From Candidatus Gastranaerophilales bacterium (GTDB lineage: Bacteria > Cyanobacteriota > Vampirovibrionia > Gastranaerophilales > Gastranaerophilaceae), in contig CALVBD010000002.1 in the NCBI GenBank assembly GCA_944325635.1, positions 1 through 64,000 of the forward strand: a DNA stretch of 64,000 nucleotides, given 5' to 3'. Below are positions 8,264 through 14,470 of the stretch, one piece after another (the first letter of the stretch is position 1; each line of letters opens with the position of its first letter). Position numbers and translations under genes: made by a program. The notes under the pieces were generated by a model, which was given only the letters and a program-made list of their open reading frames with translations, did not search any database and was not told the origin of the DNA.

Positions 8264-8292
8264 TTGTAAAATGTAATCTTCAGTGCTACAAT
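8264..8292 (+). promoter_or_regulatory. promoter of tRNA-Glu
   Basis: TTGTAA (8264-8269) and TACAAT (8287-8292) are separated by 17 bases, ending 10 bases before the tRNA. Confidence 0.65.
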
Positions 8293-8302
8293 AAAGTTAC
8301 AT

Positions 8303-8374
8303 AGCGGTATCGTCTAGTGGTTAGGACGGGAGATTCTCATTCTCCAAACAGGGGTTCAATTCCCCTTACCGCCG
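8303..8374 (+). tRNA. tRNA-Glu (anticodon CTC)
   Basis: A 72-nt cloverleaf: acceptor AGCGGTA/TACCGCC, D-stem GTCT/GGAC, anticodon stem GGAGA/TCTCC with loop TTCTCAT (CTC, reads GAG), T-arm AGGGG-TTCAATT-CCCCT, discriminator G, no encoded CCA. The first acceptor pair is an A-C mismatch where a G-C is expected. The 3' end is duplicated downstream (8459-8589), so the mismatch could be a scar of recombination at this site; a sequencing difference is also possible. Confidence 0.9.
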
Positions 8375-8377
8375 AAT

Positions 8378-8412
8378 AAAAAGGAGAATGCACCTGTTGT
8401 ATTCTCCTTTTT
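8378..8412 (+). terminator. terminator of tRNA-Glu
   Basis: AAAAAGGAGAAT (8378-8389) and ATTCTCCTTTTT (8401-8412) form a 12-bp stem with an 11-base loop ending in a T-run. Confidence 0.85.
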
Positions 8413-8458
8413 ATTTAGGATAAATGGCGCATCGGAACCCCACAAGTCAGAGACTTGT

Positions 8459-8589
8459 CAGGGGTTCAGCGGATTTGCGGACGGACGTCAGTCCGGATAG
8501 CGAACGGATTGAGCCGTCAGGAGCTATGCTCCGAAGGCGAAACTCCGTGAGCATGGAGCAAATCCAAGAAAATTCCCCTTACCGCCGAA
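8459..8589 (+). repeat. second copy of the tRNA-Glu 3' end, split by module B
   Basis: CAGGGGTTCA (8459-8468) and AATTCCCCTTACCGCCGAA (8571-8589) together rebuild the T-arm, acceptor 3' strand and first flanking bases of tRNA-Glu. The 19-bp right part exactly matches 8358-8376, a spacing of 213 bp. Such 3'-end duplications are the usual trace of tRNA-targeted integration (att-like direct repeats). Just before it is a strong hairpin (GAACCCC/GGGGTTC enclosing ACAAGTC/GACTTGT, 8435-8467). No integrase is nearby. Confidence 0.7.
8469..8569 (+). mobile_element. module B copy 2, inserted in the duplicated tRNA end
   Basis: Same ends as copy 1 (GCGGATTT...AAATCCAAGA) but 101 bp long. Pairings are preserved with changed bases: GGATTTGC/GCAAATCC (8471-8478 with 8558-8565), ACGG/CCGT (8504-8517) and GGAGC/GCTCC (8520-8532). 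The left flank is GGGGTTCA and the right flank (A)ATTCCCC, so excision restores the tRNA T-arm. Confidence 0.65.
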
Positions 8590-8681
8590 AACTTTCTTTT
8601 TAACCCAAAAAGAAAGTTTTACAAAGAAAAAGTAACACCAGGGTTTTGTATATTTTTAACGGAATTGAACTTGGGGGTTCC

Positions 8682-8739
8682 GCGGATTTGCACTTTGCCG
8701 AACAAAACAATTCACCGGATTGTTTTGTGAGAGGGAACG
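8682..8739 (+). repeat. truncated module B copy 3
   Basis: This is the left half of module B (GCGGATTTGC, then the ACAAAACAAT/ATTGTTTTGT hairpin at 8702-8728 and GAGAGGGAACG). It too is preceded by GGGGTTC. The hairpin loop TCACCGG is the exact reverse complement of the copy 1 loop CCGGTGA. Confidence 0.6.
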
Positions 8740-8957
8740 TAAGGCCAGATAATAAGTGGTCGTTTAGTACAATTATATAGTCTTTATACATGATACTAAT
8801 GCAGTTATTTTACGTAATCCCTGACTACATCCTGTGTCGTATAATCGTTGCGTCTGATGGTACTGCGATTCCGGATAACTAGAAAAACAAGATTTCAGTT
8901 TTCGCTTCAATCTGTTTTTCTAAACTTCCGGAATGACGTGACCTTTTATAGGGTATA
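8740..8957. other. gene-free stretch after module B copy 3
   Basis: About 220 bases with no convincing gene. It contains the imperfect inverted pair ATTCCGGATAACTAGAAAAAC / TTTTTCTAAACTTCCGGAAT (around 8870-8935), which could act as a terminator or a repeat remnant. Confidence 0.4.
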
Positions 8958-9107
8958 CTACTCCGCTAAAGAAAAATTATATAATATAGACCTGTAATAC
9001 CCTCTGACTTCAGTACCGTCGCTTCTGGTGTAGGGGTTAACGTAGATAGTTTTACCAGTAAGGCTTGCGGAATGAAGTTCTGTATCAGTTGGAATACCTA
9101 TTTTTTT
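8958..9107 (-). other. -1 frame coding extension of the 9098 gene
   Basis: Past the TAG of the 9098 gene, the -1 frame stays open for about 45 codons to a TAG at 8958-8960. It encodes a protein-like tail with GKTIYVNPYTRSDGTEVRGY and a following RS. This PYxRxDGTxVxGYxRS pattern resembles a C-terminal motif I recall from other bacterial proteins. The junction is A_AAA_AAA immediately before the stop (bases 9101-9107 on the + strand), so the tail is either reached by -1 frameshifting or has been detached by a homopolymer indel. Confidence 0.55.
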
Positions 9108-9880
9108 AGTTGAGCCATAATAGCTGATTCATTTCCCGAATATTCATCGCTAGTCATTTGAGCGATATCTTCTCGGGAAAATATTTTCCTGTCGCCTGTT
9201 TCCGGGTTCATATAGCCTGAATAATCAACCTCCGGTGTCTCCGGCTTTATAAGCCCGTCTTTTAACTGCTGCATTATAAACGGCTCATTTTGCAGAAACT
9301 CTTCTGATGACATATCGCCGATTTGTTTCCTTGTAAAAGGTTTATTCACAGGAGCAGCTCCGCCTGTGGGTTTGTCAGTAAGTTTGTAAATTAACGTTTC
9401 AAGCGGCCCTCTAAACTTTCGTTTATCAGACGGGTTTGTAATTAGTTCTCCGTTTCTCATTTTCATAATAACTTTTGTTGCAATAATAGCGGATTTTTCT
9501 TTTTCAGATAAATCGTAAAACTTTTTGCCGTATTCTTTTTTGATTTCTTCAGCTATTTTTCTGCCTTCACTATTGTTCCAGGAATCCATGTTCCACTCAC
9601 CGTATGGGTTATGTTTGGTTTGCAATTCATGACGTACATCACCTATAAGACTACCCAAAGATCCCATATCAAACGCCATATCGGCACTACCGAATGCATG
9701 TTTAAAAGCATCAGCCTCGACATTCCAAAATTCGTGACCTTTACGTGGATTTGTTTCAAATCCGAATTTTTTCTGGTATTCCCATGTTTTTCTTACGATT
9801 TCATTATTAAATTCTTTTTGTTTATCTTTACTTGTAGCCATTTCTTTAAAATTTTTAACTTCGTCTTTTAACTTTTTCAT
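9098..9880 (-). CDS. helical protein with DUF6973-like domain, possible frameshift at its end
   Basis: 260 residues from the ATG at 9880, preferred over the ATG at 9895 because AAAGGAAA lies between them. Residues ~45-120 (FWNVEADAFKHAFGSADMA, then GDVRHE and WNMDSWNNSEGRKIAEE) resemble a domain found in phage- and toxin-associated proteins, recalled as DUF6973-like and not certain. Two related C-terminal motifs follow: FTRKQIGDMSSEEFLQNE and FSREDIAQMTSDEYSGNE, each followed by IM.QLK. The zero frame ends in AAA AAA TAG with more coding sequence in the -1 frame (see 8958-9107). It diverges from a small membrane protein gene 44 bases away. The role is unknown. Confidence 0.65.
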   Translation of the reverse strand: MKKLKDEVKNFKEMATSKDKQKEFNNEIVRKTWEYQKKFGFETNPRKGHEFWNVEADAFKHAFGSADMAFDMGSLGSLIGDVRHELQTKHNPYGEWNMDSWNNSEGRKIAEEIKKEYGKKFYDLSEKEKSAIIATKVIMKMRNGELITNPSDKRKFRGPLETLIYKLTDKPTGGAAPVNKPFTRKQIGDMSSEEFLQNEPFIMQQLKDGLIKPETPEVDYSGYMNPETGDRKIFSREDIAQMTSDEYSGNESAIMAQLKK

Positions 9881-9924
9881 AATATTTCCTTTCATTTTGT
9901 AAGTAAATGTGTTAAAATTTGGCT

Positions 9925-10329
9925 ATGAAAATTCCAAATTTAAGAAAATATTTTTTTCTAAACGTAGCTGCAATACTAAGTGTATTCTTCTGGAACTCTA
10001 TTTATGCATTTAGAACAGCCAACATTCCGCCGGTATATGGTTGGGAAGATCCAATTATAACACCAGGATTGGAATACAGGGCAGCTATATTTCTCTGGGG
10101 AATTCTTCTTCTGGCTAGTTTAGGTTTAGCTGTAGTTGAAATCCTAATCAGACACTTCGTTATAAAAAAATATTTTCATTTTAGAATAAACTTGACTTTA
10201 ACACTGCCGAAAATTATAGATATACTATATTCCTTTGTATTTTATATCGGACTTTTCTGTGCAGTTTTACCGGCAGTATTGCTAGGATATTTTTTAATTG
10301 TTATGCAACTTGAATTTTTGTTTAGTTAA
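9925..10329 (+). CDS. small membrane protein, unknown
   Basis: 134 residues from the ATG at 9925; the frame also opens at a TTG at 9919. Three to four hydrophobic helices are visible: residues ~9-28 (YFFLNVAAILSVFFWNSIYA), ~55-77 (AIFLWGILLLASLGLAVVEIL), and a C-terminal pair (LYSFVFYIGLFCAVLPAVLLGYF). Charged loops contain GWEDPIITPGLEYR. No family recognised. It is divergent from the 9098 gene and could be its partner, but the spacing alone does not show that. Confidence 0.6.
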   Translation: MKIPNLRKYFFLNVAAILSVFFWNSIYAFRTANIPPVYGWEDPIITPGLEYRAAIFLWGILLLASLGLAVVEILIRHFVIKKYFHFRINLTLTLPKIIDILYSFVFYIGLFCAVLPAVLLGYFLIVMQLEFLFS

Positions 10330-10471
10330 TTTACTGTAGAGTTAACATGTTTTCATAATCATAGTAATTTCTCCTTTAGTTAAGATACAAAACTAAAAAT
10401 GAGTGGTGGTAGATATATTATACCATTAGGTTTCAAAAACCGTCAATGTTGTCAGTTTAGTTGATAAAATA

Positions 10472-10501
10472 TTGACAAGGGAAATCTTTCAGGGGTATAA
10501 T
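10472..10501 (+). promoter_or_regulatory. strong promoter for the tRNA-Thr array
   Basis: A consensus TTGACA (10472-10477) and a consensus TATAAT (10496-10501) are separated by 18 bases. It points into the tandem array and tRNA-Thr. Confidence 0.8.
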
Positions 10502-10527
10502 TAAACTACCGTTAAAACAGAATAGAA

Positions 10528-10995
10528 GCCGATATAGCTCCCCCAGTGGAGTGAAACGGAACGGAGTTAATAATAAGTAGAGCTTGCTCTACCAACAAAC
10601 TCCCATTATAATAATATAAAAGCCGATATAGCTCCCCCAGTGGAGTGAAACGGAACGGAGTTAATGATAAGTAGAGCTTGCTCTACCAACAAACTCCCGT
10701 TAAAATAATATAAAAGCCGATGTAGCTCCCCAGTGGAGTGAAACGGAACGGAGTTAATAATAAGTAGAGCTTGCTCTACCAACAAACTCCCATTATAATA
10801 ATATAAAAGCCGATATAGCTCCCCCAGTGGAGTGAAACGGAACGGAGTTAATGATAAGTAGAGCTTGCTCTACCAACAAACTCCCGTTAAAATAATATAA
10901 AAGCCGATGTAGCTCCCCAGTGGAGTGAAACGGAACGGAGTTAATAATAAGTAGAGCTTGCTCTACCAACAAACTCCCATTATAATAATATAAAA
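10528..10995 (+). repeat. five-unit 93/94-bp tandem array derived from tRNA-Thr 5' end
   Basis: Units start at 10528, 10622, 10716, 10809 and 10903, and the next start (10996) is the tRNA itself. Each unit begins with the first 13 bases of tRNA-Thr (GCCGATATAGCTC or a GATGTAG variant) and ends with the tRNA's own AT-rich leader (TAATATAAAA). In between is a nested hairpin: GGAGTT/AACTCC around GTAGAGC-TT-GCTCTAC. The 3' arm extends to GCTCTACCAAC, the exact reverse complement of tRNA bases GTTGGTAGAGC. Units 2-3 and 4-5 are the same pair repeated, indicating recent amplification by 187-bp steps. Confidence 0.9.
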
Positions 10996-11068
10996 GCCGA
11001 TATAGCTCAGTTGGTAGAGCAACTCATTCGTAATGAGTAGGTCAAGGGTTCAAGTCCCTTTATCGGCT
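10996..11068 (+). tRNA. tRNA-Thr (anticodon CGT)
   Basis: A 73-nt cloverleaf: acceptor GCCGATA/TATCGGC, D-arm GCTC/GAGC, anticodon stem ACTCA/TGAGT with loop TTCGTAA (CGT, reads ACG), T-arm AAGGG/CCCTT, discriminator T, no encoded CCA. It is the last member of the tandem array and the only unit that continues into a full tRNA. A protein gene starts 20 bases downstream, so the two may be co-transcribed. Confidence 0.95.
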
Positions 11069-11087
11069 TTGGTTTTTTAGGAGATTT

Positions 11088-11435
11088 ATGAAAAAAGTTA
11101 AAATTACGGTTCTTAAAACAACTTTTGATAAAGAACTTGCAGAAGAATACGGCGCTATTGGTTTGGGACCGTGTCCTATGATGAGAGAAGGTCAAATCTT
11201 TTATGCTGATTATTCACGTCCAGAAGGTTTTTGTGATGAAGCGTGGAAGGCTATTTATCAGTATGTTTTTGCTCTCGCTCACGGTGCGGATAAAGAGTTA
11301 TTCTATTTCGGCGATTGGATTAGAAAACCCGGCGTTGCTATATGCAGCTGTAACGATGGGCTAAGACCGGTCATTTTTAAACTTGAAGCAACAGATGAAC
11401 AGGCTGAAATTAACTACAAACCTGTGGAAAGATAA
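11088..11435 (+). CDS. TIGR04076 family protein
   Basis: 115 residues matching a small conserved family of unknown function (TIGR04076): MKKVKITVLKTTFDKELAEEY at the N-terminus, then GPCPMMREGQIF, FCDEAWKAIYQYVFALAHG and GVAICSCNDGLRPVIFKLEA. Three conserved cysteines (in PCP, FCDEAW and CSCND) suggest metal or cofactor binding, but no function is known. The ATG follows TTAGGAGA. It begins 20 bases after tRNA-Thr without a terminator between them. Confidence 0.8.
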   Translation: MKKVKITVLKTTFDKELAEEYGAIGLGPCPMMREGQIFYADYSRPEGFCDEAWKAIYQYVFALAHGADKELFYFGDWIRKPGVAICSCNDGLRPVIFKLEATDEQAEINYKPVER

Positions 11436-11481
11436 ATTAGAGCCGATTATTTTTTATTTAGTTTCCCAAATGCAATAACAC

Positions 11482-11510
11482 TTGACAAAAGTTAGACATC
11501 TAACTATAAT
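11482..11510 (+). promoter_or_regulatory. promoter with embedded MarR operator
   Basis: Consensus TTGACA (11482-11487), a 17-base spacer and consensus TATAAT (11505-11510). The spacer ends with the perfect palindrome GTTAGACATCTAAC (11491-11504), so bound repressor would block polymerase. Confidence 0.85.
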
Positions 11511-11534
11511 GAATATATAAGAGATTAATACATT

Positions 11535-11942
11535 ATGAAAAAAGCACTGTTCCTGATATCTAAAATAAAAGAAAAAGGAAACCGTTTTATAACAGAACAA
11601 CTGCAACAAAACGGGATAAACGGGCTTGTACCTAGTCATGGCGATATTCTTGTAGTTCTGTACCAGCATGAAAAATTAACAATGAAAGATATCGCAAATA
11701 AAATTCACCGTACAAAGCCAACAGTTACAGTGCTTGTTGACAAGCTTGAAAAACTCGGATTTGTAAAAAGAGAAAAATCTTATGAAGACAGCAGAGTAAC
11801 GTATATTATGCTGACGCAAAAAGGATATGAATTTCAACCTGTGTTTGAAAAAATTTCCAGTGATTTAAATTCTTTGTTATACAAAAATTTGACTGACGAA
11901 GAATCTGAGCTTATTGATAAGCTTTTAGAAAAAATGTTATAA
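11535..11942 (+). CDS. MarR family regulator (copy C)
   Basis: A compact 135-residue MarR protein of a different subgroup from those at 5380/5950. It shows PSHGDILVVLYQHEKLTMKDIANKI, a recognition helix HRTKPTVTVLVDKLEKLGFV, the wing KREKSYEDSRVTYIMLTQKG (the DxR element is conserved) and a C-terminal dimer helix. Two operator-like sites, one in its own promoter and one before the cupin gene, suggest negative autoregulation and control of both genes. Ligand unknown. Confidence 0.88.
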   Translation: MKKALFLISKIKEKGNRFITEQLQQNGINGLVPSHGDILVVLYQHEKLTMKDIANKIHRTKPTVTVLVDKLEKLGFVKREKSYEDSRVTYIMLTQKGYEFQPVFEKISSDLNSLLYKNLTDEESELIDKLLEKML

Positions 11943-11964
11943 CCCAAAAATTTTTAGGCAAATA

Positions 11965-11978
11965 GTTAGATGTCAAAC
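11965..11978. promoter_or_regulatory. second MarR operator before the cupin gene
   Basis: GTTAGATGTCAAAC matches the palindrome GTTAGA-N2-TCTAAC with one mismatch. It lies just upstream of the AAAGGAGG ribosome site of the cupin gene. Confidence 0.65.
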
Positions 11979-11993
11979 TAAAGGAGGCAAATT

Positions 11994-12371
11994 ATGACAA
12001 ATTACAAAACAACAGAACTCGGAAAAATTGATGAAATTATTAATCTTGAAAACGGTAAGGTGTTTTTGCATGACACCCTTGAATTAACAAGCTGCGAGAT
12101 TTCAATTAATACTGTTCCAAAAGGATTTAAAGTTCCTTTTAAACATAAACATAAACAAAATGAAGAGGTTTATATAATTTTGAAAGGCAATGGAATTATT
12201 AGCGTTGACGATGCAGTTATAGATGTTAAGGAAGGTTCTGTCGTAAAAATCTTGCCGGAAGCATCAAGAACAATTGAGAATACAGGTGATGGAGATTTTC
12301 AATTTATCTGTGTTCAGGCAAAGAAAAATTCGCTTGAACAATTCGGGCTGGGCGACGCAGAACTTTGCTAA
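11994..12371 (+). CDS. cupin-domain protein
   Basis: 125 residues, one conserved double-stranded beta-helix domain. Motif 1 reads FKHKHKQNEEVYIILKGNG (two His and the Glu that bind metal), and motif 2 is ASRTIENTGDGDFQFI, in which the usual His is missing. Such single cupins may be sugar isomerases, dioxygenases or small-molecule sensors; the sequence does not decide. It sits 51 bases after the MarR gene with an extra operator between them, so it is probably the target gene of that regulator. Confidence 0.8.
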   Translation: MTNYKTTELGKIDEIINLENGKVFLHDTLELTSCEISINTVPKGFKVPFKHKHKQNEEVYIILKGNGIISVDDAVIDVKEGSVVKILPEASRTIENTGDGDFQFICVQAKKNSLEQFGLGDAELC

Positions 12372-12400
12372 TTTGATGAATATAAATTAGTTATTTTTAT

Positions 12401-12437
12401 AATCCCGTTTCAGTATATATATTTCTGGAACGGGATT
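12401..12437. terminator. terminator after the cupin gene
   Basis: AATCCCGTT (12401-12409) pairs perfectly with AACGGGATT (12429-12437). It separates the cupin gene from the convergent gene ending at 12446. Confidence 0.7.
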
Positions 12438-12445
12438 ATCAGAAT

Positions 12446-13129
12446 TTAGACTGATTTAAATAGTTTGTGATTATCCGAACTTTTAAAAACAAGTTTCGGG
12501 TAATTTTCTTTAAAATAGTTTATATCTTGTTCTCCCAGATACAAAATGTTTCTTGGTACAAACTGTATATTCTCATTCGGCTTAAGTTTAAAAAAGTTAT
12601 TATACATAGTTGCATATTTTTTAAAAATAATATCCGCATATCCGCTGTTTCCGCTCCACGGATCAATTATAACGGCTTTTTGGAGGGACGGATAGTAATG
12701 TTGTTTATCAAAGTTGACCAGCAATACACAATGGTTTAAATTTCTTTTTCCATTGTCGGAAATGAGATTAATTCTGTTGCAGTTGTTTATACCGTTTATT
12801 TTGAGAATAAGTTCGGCAATGGTGGCTTTTTCATAACAATTTCCGGCATTGTTTTGCTGAATCTGATTTAGCATATTTTTTAAAAAATTAAAAGGCATTA
12901 ATTCAGAATAATTTTTATTTCTTGCATTTTGGATATTTTCTCCGATACGGGTAATAAAATGCATTTTTTTGCTGGGATTTAAATTAGAATTTAGCCAGGT
13001 TGTGGATATTGCTGGAAAATTGGTATTAACGGTACGGCAAACCCAGTCCGCATCTTTTGTTACTGAATTTTTGGCTTTAAAAGAACTTTGTGAATTATCG
13101 CGGGGTAAAAAATTAAAATTTATTCTCAT
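12446..13129 (-). CDS. cysteine-protease/transglutaminase-like protein, possible effector
   Basis: 227 residues without a classical signal peptide. An apparent Cys-His-Asp arrangement is visible: NAGNCYEKATIAEL (Cys near 95), NLNHCVLLVNF (His near 130) and AVIIDPWSG (Asp near 155). This order and spacing recall papain-like/transglutaminase-like enzymes and several type III effectors; no specific family is claimed. The N-terminus has SSFKAK at residues 15-20, a motif shared in form with other lineage proteins in this window. The upstream ATG region has no strong Shine-Dalgarno. Confidence 0.6.
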   Translation of the reverse strand: MRINFNFLPRDNSQSSFKAKNSVTKDADWVCRTVNTNFPAISTTWLNSNLNPSKKMHFITRIGENIQNARNKNYSELMPFNFLKNMLNQIQQNNAGNCYEKATIAELILKINGINNCNRINLISDNGKRNLNHCVLLVNFDKQHYYPSLQKAVIIDPWSGNSGYADIIFKKYATMYNNFFKLKPNENIQFVPRNILYLGEQDINYFKENYPKLVFKSSDNHKLFKSV

Positions 13130-13299
13130 AATATTCTTATGATAATATAAAAATCATTATGGTAAAAGATTTAATACTCTTAAATTAACCTTGAGAGGTC
13201 ACAGAATAAAACCTCAAAAAACTAATTTTACCCGGAATAATCACACCATTTGCCTACTTTTATGGTAAACTTCAGAAAACCCAACCTTACAAACTTCGG

Positions 13300-13836
13300 T
13301 TACTTTATAGTTTCATTTATAATATTTATTCCAAGGTTTTTGACAATTTTATCGAGTTCTTTTTCTGTTTTGCTTGCCTTTACTATTTTATCATGGAAAC
13401 TTTTATCAATATCAGCTGCTATATGGCAAGCGGCATCAAAAAGTCTGCCAAAAGCATTAACTGTTTTTTTAGTCTCAAAAGACGGAAAACCTGATATTAT
13501 TTTATTATCAATGTTGTAATAAGCATTCTTTGCTGCAGGATAAATGTCGTGTTCAAAATAATCGACACGATAGCCATTGTAACGATCACTATATTTTTCA
13601 TTGTCTACTAGACCACGTATTCTCATAGTAGGTTTACCTGTGAGTTGATGAGGTTTAACAAGAATTTCATTTTCTTTTACAAAAACATCGGCAGAAATAT
13701 TATTTTTGGTAAAGTCAATTATTTTTTTCAGAAGTTCTTTATCTTCAAAATCTTTTACAAGTTTGCGTGCTCCGGAAGCGGAAGCGTAAAGATTGCCAAA
13801 ATTGATTTTACCATTTATATTCAAATTATTATCCAT
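13300..13836 (-). CDS. hypothetical protein with N-terminal INFGN motif
   Basis: 178 residues, no signal peptide, no membrane span. The start reads MDNNLNINGKINFGNLYAS; the core is mixed alpha/beta (LVKDFEDKELLKKIIDF; MRIRGLVDNEKYSDRYNG), and the C-terminal half is helical (DAACHIAADIDKSFHDKIVK). AAAGGAAA precedes the ATG. No family recognised. About 170 AT-rich, gene-free bases separate it from the 12446 gene, which points the same way. Confidence 0.65.
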   Translation of the reverse strand: MDNNLNINGKINFGNLYASASGARKLVKDFEDKELLKKIIDFTKNNISADVFVKENEILVKPHQLTGKPTMRIRGLVDNEKYSDRYNGYRVDYFEHDIYPAAKNAYYNIDNKIISGFPSFETKKTVNAFGRLFDAACHIAADIDKSFHDKIVKASKTEKELDKIVKNLGINIINETIK

Positions 13837-14470
13837 ACTAAATTTCCTTTCACTATATTTTAAAACGAAAGAAAAATAAATTTGCGTTTTTTATTAAAAC
13901 ATTTATGCATTTACAGTATTAAATAGAATAAATCATACAGACAGTTATATATGACGATAAATGTGGAAGAGTAAGACGTTAGGACGTTAAGATGTTAAGT
14001 CGAATAAATGAGATATGAAGAGTAAGGGGTACAGGTTTTTCTTTTCCACTCTCCCTGTGGGAGAGTGTGTCAGAAGGACTGGTGAGGGTAATAAAGTTAG
14101 AGTGAAGAGTTTCAAACTTTTTGTCGGGCAAGTATGTCCGACCTACTTCATTAAACGGGTAAAGGGTGAGGAACAGTATTATTGATTTTCGAAACGATAG
14201 CGGGAGCAGGGCGGGAGCGTGTTGAGAAAATTAATAATACTGTTCCTATTTTTACCTTCTACCGAATTTGTAAATTCACTTTCGTTCATTAACAAATTCT
14301 GCCCTCAGCACAAGACATACAGTGGCACTCGCAGACTGCCCCCTCTCCCGCCTACGGCACCCTCTCCCAGAGGGAGAGGGAAATAGCGTCCCTTTCACCC
14401 TTCACATATTCACTGTCGCACTTAGCGTCTTTTGTCCACTTACGGACTTAGTATCTTGCGAACTTCTTCA
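13837..14470. other. 634-bp gene-free stretch of degenerate GC-rich repeats
   Basis: It contains CTCTCCCTGTGGGAGAG (14045-14070 region), a TCGG/CCGA hairpin flanked by TTTTTG and ACCTAC (14121-14146), a long stem-loop (14170-14246) and a second CCCTCTCCC...GAGAGGG hairpin near 14340-14380. These look like remnants of interspersed palindromic repeats. ORFs reading through here have no protein character. Confidence 0.6.
14170..14246. repeat. 20-bp inverted repeat with 37-bp GC-rich loop
   Basis: GGAACAGTATTATTGATTTT (14170-14189) and AAAATTAATAATACTGTTCC (14227-14246) pair at all but one position. The loop is much more GC-rich (CGATAGCGGGAGCAGGGCGG within it) than the arms. Confidence 0.7.

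Noticed and set aside
10528-10995. CRISPR array
   Set aside because: Units are 93-94 bp and nearly identical throughout, with no unique spacers and no cas genes; they derive from tRNA-Thr.
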